Of a stretch of 22,981 nt of DNA, positions 19,566-22,981 are shown in pieces; position 1 is the first letter of the stretch, and the number at the start of each line of letters is the position of its first letter. The translations under genes were made by a program, and so were the position numbers. The stretch comes from Botryllus schlosseri (Eukaryota > Chordata > Ascidiacea > Stolidobranchia > Styelidae), in the NCBI GenBank assembly GCA_000444245.1, contig ATSW01015836.1, positions 1 to 22,981 on the forward strand, in the 5' to 3' direction. The notes beneath the pieces are model-generated. The model was not told where the DNA came from. It worked only from the letters and a program-made list of their open reading frames with translations, and did not search any database.

Positions 19566-20955
19566 CTGCGAAAGAGAGGTACTTTGTCAATTTCATTTTT
19601 CTAGGAGCATATATGACTTTTTCGATACTAAAATCGAATCAAGCAATGAGGGCGAGGATCATTCGACCAAGGCATTTAGGTGCTAGAAGTGACAAATCGA
19701 TAAAAGTTACCAGACTGTGTGGATGGCCAGTTGGACTGCTGATAAGATCTAGCTAGAGCGCTTCGGCGACGACTATCAGAGCGTGCGCGGCTGTAAATAT
19801 TTCTTCGCGTGAAAGGCGAAACATCGCAGAGGCGTCTGCTAGAGATTGGTGCCCGGCAAAATCAAGTACCCGAGTGATTAAGTGCCACCTATTATGTAAT
19901 AAGACAGTGAGCATAAAACTTATTTTAAAGCATATTTGAAAGTATAACTTGAAAGGTTTAAGCACTCTAAATTCAAGGCGTGCAGTTAGGCGCCACATTT
20001 CAACATATTCTATGTGTTCCCTAGGATTGTGTGTAACCATGCATAATGTGGTGTCTAAGTGTGAATTCTGGACGTTGAAGTATATACCACGTTGAGCATT
20101 GAAACGCAAAATATTAGCTAGAGAGAATCATTACGGGGAAAATGATAGCAGCTAGAAGCAGAGGTGGTCAGTAAGACAGTACTTCTACATTATCTCAGTA
20201 CTTAAGTAATTTCGTTCTACTTCCACTACTTCTTCAAGTGGTTATCATATGATTTTATACTACGTCTACTTCTACTTGAAAGTTTTCAGTTTTTAGACAA
20301 AACTAACTACGGAATAATTAATCCTTAATTTACATGAAAATAGTTGCTTTTATCTCCACTCGGGCTAGCATTTACGACTTTACTTCCACTTCTACATGAG
20401 TACCAACAATGGCAACTTTCGGCACATCCGGTTACACGTTATCCAAGATAATTTCCTAATTTTGGATCTTGACTAGTTTGTAGGTCTTTGTGGCCATCGT
20501 GACGGTACAAAATTACTTGAAGAATATCTTAATATACGAATACGATAAGCGTTGGACCGTCATTAGAGTTAAACAATTTGAAATAAATGCCATTTCGTAT
20601 ACTGGAACAGGACTAGAGTTGCTCTCTCACCGAATAGATCATAACGTCGCAGCAGTAGCAATTATGAATTAACACAAAAAATATTTCCTGCTAGCGTACA
20701 CAGTATGCATAAAATTGCAATGTGCATCTCGCGAGCCAGACTACATTAGTTTACAATACGAAAGCATTTTCAGCGATGAAGACCGTAAAAAGTCCACGTT
20801 TCTTGTTTCGTGACAAGTCGTGCATTTATAAACTGTGGAATGTGGATATTACGAGTGCGATTTGATCAAATATCTGCCGAATAAGACAATGGTATAAGTA
20901 AGGCCACACCGTTTCCGTCTATTATTGCTGCTATTTTGACATTTACATAGTTTAC
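19566..20955 (-). other. Intron, CUB-b to unknown module, cassette 1
   Basis: The intron is 1,390 bp between exons at 20956 and 19565. It holds a truncated hAT-family copy at 20159-20406. A GC-richer block at about 19741-19880, whose minus-strand frame stays open for 118 codons (19753-20109), resembles no protein I know. Little homology to the matching cassette 2 intron (14292-15385) is visible by eye beyond the exon edges, so both introns seem to have gained separate insertions. Confidence 0.55.
20159..20406 (+). mobile_element. Truncated copy of the AGAGGTGGTCA hAT family
   Basis: It begins CAGAGGTGGTCAGTAA, the same end as the 16670-17962 element, and continues with CTACTTCTACTT-type motifs to about 20406. 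No matching right end is present in the window, and no target duplication can be assigned. This copy sits only in cassette 1. Confidence 0.65.
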
Positions 20956-21104
20956 CTGTTGCAGCGGAGAAGTTAAATCCGGGAAAGTTTGTGTCGGCGT
21001 CCGAAACAAATTCACTAAGAATCGTTTCGTTCGGATACCCAGTGATAATAACTCTGAGACTTGGTTGCATTCCCGAAGAGAAGAAACTCTGTTGGTCCGG
21101 AAAG
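20956..21104 (-). CDS. CUB domain second half exon, cassette 1, with a one-base insertion
   Basis: This is the homologue of the exon at 15386-15533. It ends in the CUB signature SEFVSDADTNFPGFNFSAA, and the donor is ACAG|GTAAAC. It is 149 nt instead of 148, and the extra base falls at about 21045-21070, between the LSGPTEFLLFG start and the VIITGYPNETI part. The acceptor-side and donor-side reading frames therefore do not agree. Either this copy is a broken host exon or the assembly has a one-base error; the spot is not a homopolymer. Outside that point, spelling is very close to the intact copy. Confidence 0.75.
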
Positions 21105-22084
21105 CTGTATATCAACTTGATTTTAACTTAGCATATTGAGAGGTGTAAATATATTAAAAACTAACGGTACATGCGAGAAGCACTTTACACCCAGGGTTGT
21201 GCCGTGTGCAATTTGAAGAGTTCACAGCGACATGATATGTTAGAATTCGGAGATGTAGAATTATTTACTTAATATAGAGCCCCCCTGGACTAAATTTAGA
21301 CAGTGTCCAACCCTGCAGTTACAGAGGTGAGATGCCATGACATAGATCCACATAATGACACAATTCTGTATTAGTGCCGATGTTCCGGTCGGCTCGAATG
21401 TACCATCTTAAACGCATCATTAGGAAAGTAGAATTATGGAATTTTCACCTATATCCTCGGCGCACAATAAACGAAATATAAAACTGACAGCTGCGTGATA
21501 CGATTAATTAAAATCATGAACATCGTTGAAACTCAACGAAGATTTTGTGGGACGCTTCCTCCCATTGACTGATGTAGTGATTTGCCATCCTGAATGATAA
21601 AGGTTAATCGCTTGTATCATAAAGGAGGGGACAAAACGGTTGTTAGATCAAGAGAATCGGAAGAATTTGTTCGAAATGCAGTATATAAATTATTGCGTTG
21701 GCCGCGTTCCCAGCGCTTATTAGTAATTACACGTTTTCCTAACAAGTGGAGGTCTTACGAGAGCATGAGCTCTAGGTAGATGACAGACCTACGAATAATT
21801 GATAATTTTATATACTTATTCTAATTCCAGACTCTGATAATTGCGTAAAACTATTGGTACTAAAACTATCGTAGAACGAACAAGCCCAAAAGCGTTTCAC
21901 GAGATTCTTACTATATTACTACACGTGAGATATTTTATTTCCCTTTTGGAGGTATACTGATTTTGAGTCCATCATGTCAATGACAACTCTGTCCACAGCG
22001 CTTTATTGACTACCTAGATATCACAAAATCTCGTGAACATTCCATAATTCCAGCAATTCCAAAAGTGGGAACACTAGCCGTTAC
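21105..22084 (-). repeat. CUB-internal intron, cassette 1, homologous to 15534-16448
   Basis: It is co-linear with 15534-16448: TTTACACCCAGGGTTG at about 21184, AGCGACATGATAT at about 21226, TTACGAGAGCATGAG at about 21753, and ACGTGAGATATTTTATTTCC at about 21922. It carries no insertion. The exon-proximal bases also match, showing that whole genomic cassettes were duplicated rather than retroposed cDNA. Confidence 0.7.
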
Positions 22085-22266
22085 CTTGATGAAATCGTGC
22101 CACGACTCCAAATCGAATTTGTGAAATGTCATCTGCGCGAATGTTGTGTTAACTGGTATAAGCGATAGGTTGGAGAAAATGCTGCTGTTGTAATTGTCTG
22201 GGCTGTTTAAAGATGCGAACGACGTCGCTGCTTCCGTCAGATACGTTACCCATTCAGGGAGATACG
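22085..22266 (-). CDS. CUB domain first half exon, cassette 1
   Basis: The acceptor is TTCTTTATAG and the donor CAAG|GTAACG, giving 182 nt from phase 1 to phase 0. The encoded segment begins YLPEWVTYL. It then runs through the CUB-like pieces SFASLNSPDNYNSSIFSN (matching the F-x-SPnYP-x-Y region), NTTFAQMTFHKFDLE (the strand with the FDLE motif) and WHDFIK (the position of the Asp-Tyr-Leu strand). The cysteines that normally pair in CUB domains are absent. Three sequons are seen: NSS, NLS and NTT. It differs from the copy at 16449-16630 in only a few residues, which suggests purifying selection, recent duplication or gene conversion. Confidence 0.8.
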
Positions 22267-22639
22267 CTATAAAGAAATGGCGCACATGGTATTTCATGCA
22301 ATAACAAGGTGGTTGATAACCCACGGTCACCGCAATATACCTATAACATGGCATATATTTCTTAAAGTTTCCATTGCTCTTCACGTACGTACGAATGTAT
22401 TGAGAGGAATAAACGAGATTTAGCTGTAAGCGCTAACGCGTCGAATACGGTTCAGTATGCCTAAATCAACATGAGGGTCTTCATGGATAATATTTTGAGT
22501 GAAGGCAAACGTACGGACACGAAGTTATGTAGTAGCTCGGTCACATATATTTGATTTATATTCTTGGAGGACTGCAGCTTGCACACAACCGTTCAGCTTT
22601 CGCGTTTTTTCCCTCTATGGACACCTTCCGGTCCGTTTA

Positions 22640-22800
22640 TTACTTGAAAACCCTACATTCGGCGTGCACGTATTGCCCTTCGCGGAATTTAGTGTCTATA
22701 TCACTGAGTAGGGGACTGAATGTGAACACGCAAGACACAGTATATCGAACGAATGGTGACGTTCGAACTGGTCTGCGGCACAATGACATAGCGGTTAAAC
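22640..22800 (-). pseudogene. Cassette 1 counterpart of the conserved sushi-like intron block
   Basis: The sequence aligns closely to about 18682-18860, including ATACGTGCACGCCGA, but frame-changing indels separate the two. The frame from the cassette 1 FN3 exon meets a stop within the first 20 codons of the intron, so read-through is not possible here. Translation in its own frame gives TKFREGQYVHAECRV followed by a stop. This reads as a decayed copy of whatever the block once encoded, or as conserved non-coding DNA. Confidence 0.3.
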
Positions 22801-22855
22801 ACCATTGATCCAACATACAACAACTACAACCACACAATATTCAGTAAATTCTTAC

Positions 22856-22981
22856 CCGTTGTTCCTTCTCCAGATATCGATCCATTATTACCAAGCTTGT
22901 CAATGTACATGACCGTGATATTGAATTGAGCTCCACTCGGAAGTCCGGTGAAGTAGGCCGCATGACCTGCTTCAATAGTTT
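22856..22981 (-). CDS. FN3 exon, cassette 1 (partial, runs off the right edge)
   Basis: This is the C-terminal half of a fibronectin type III domain. It contains the FN3 F/G-strand signature GLPSGAQFNITVMYI, followed by a LGNNG turn. The donor is ACGG|GTAAGAA in phase 1, and joining to the next exon gives an alanine codon. It is nearly identical in protein sequence to the same part of the FN3 exon at 18948-19208 (for example NITVMYIDKLG against NVTVMYIEKLG). The upstream half of the exon lies beyond the window. Confidence 0.75.

Larger units (their letters stand above)
12063..22981 (-). other. Tandem four-exon cassette gene: repeated FN3-CUB-unknown module, extracellular protein (partial)
   Basis: Nine exons on the minus strand repeat in the order FN3, CUB-a, CUB-b, unknown 61-residue module. 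FN3 donors lie at 22856, 18948 and 12063. Exon lengths in the intact cassette are 261, 182, 148 and 183 nt, which sum to 774 nt (258 codons), so a whole cassette can be gained or lost without a frameshift. Junction phases are 1, 1, 0, 1 all round. The intact cassette has no cysteine and about 12 N-X-S/T sequons. Introns are homologous between cassettes (for example 15590-15700 with 21170-21270), so the duplication was genomic. CUB and FN3 domains are typical of secreted or surface proteins; adhesion, recognition or matrix roles are inference. The first exons lie outside the window. No CUB exon follows the FN3 at 12063, so the terminal exons differ or are lost. Confidence 0.8.

Noticed and set aside
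19753-20109. 118-codon minus-strand frame as an extra exon
   Set aside because: It lies inside an intron, has no acceptor or donor in suitable phase, and has no counterpart in the other cassette.

Overview
The window looks like animal (metazoan) genomic DNA. It is AT-rich and carries no bacterial-style gene packing. Short exons have canonical AG/GT borders and consistent intron phases, and several different non-autonomous hAT-type DNA transposons sit in the introns and flanks. The domain mix (FN3 plus CUB in a repeated extracellular protein) and the compact introns would suit an invertebrate deuterostome such as a tunicate. That is an inference, not something the sequence proves.

Right half (about 12.06-22.98 kb): one minus-strand gene built by tandem duplication of a four-exon cassette. 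Read in gene direction (right to left) the exons are FN3, CUB first half, CUB second half, a 61-residue module of unknown family, then FN3 again. Intron phases are 1-1 for FN3, 1-0 and 0-1 for the two CUB halves, and 1-1 for the unknown module. Every module is therefore symmetric, and one cassette adds exactly 774 nt (258 codons). Nine exons are visible: a partial FN3 at the right edge, two full CUB/module sets and two more FN3 exons. The intact cassette encodes no cysteine and about 12 N-glycosylation sequons, which suggests a heavily glycosylated extracellular or surface protein. Introns are recognisably duplicated too. Two of the nine exons carry a one-base length change that breaks phase, so parts of the array are decaying or the assembly contains indel errors. 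The 5' end lies beyond the right edge. The 3' end was not found.

The two cassette copies are 3.9 and 6.9 kb long. The extra length of the second is almost entirely four identified transposon insertions (12538-13507, 14721-15075, 16670-17962, 18166-18573), so these arrived after the duplication. For the 16670-17962 element the other cassette still shows the empty target site.

Left half (1-12 kb): mostly repeats. There are three copies of a hAT-like family with TAGGGATGGTGTGAAC ends, three or four copies of a family rich in TTTAAAAC, a hAT element nested inside one of these with a perfect 8-bp target duplication (1039-2222), another hAT-like element (3834-4424), and a 978-bp element with about 30-bp inverted ends (6443-7420). 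Between them are two protein-like open regions of unknown identity (8945-9679 plus strand, 9714-10280 minus strand). A 3-kb stretch (7330-10303) holds all ten ambiguous bases in the window. I found no rRNA, tRNA, CRISPR array or complete transposase gene.
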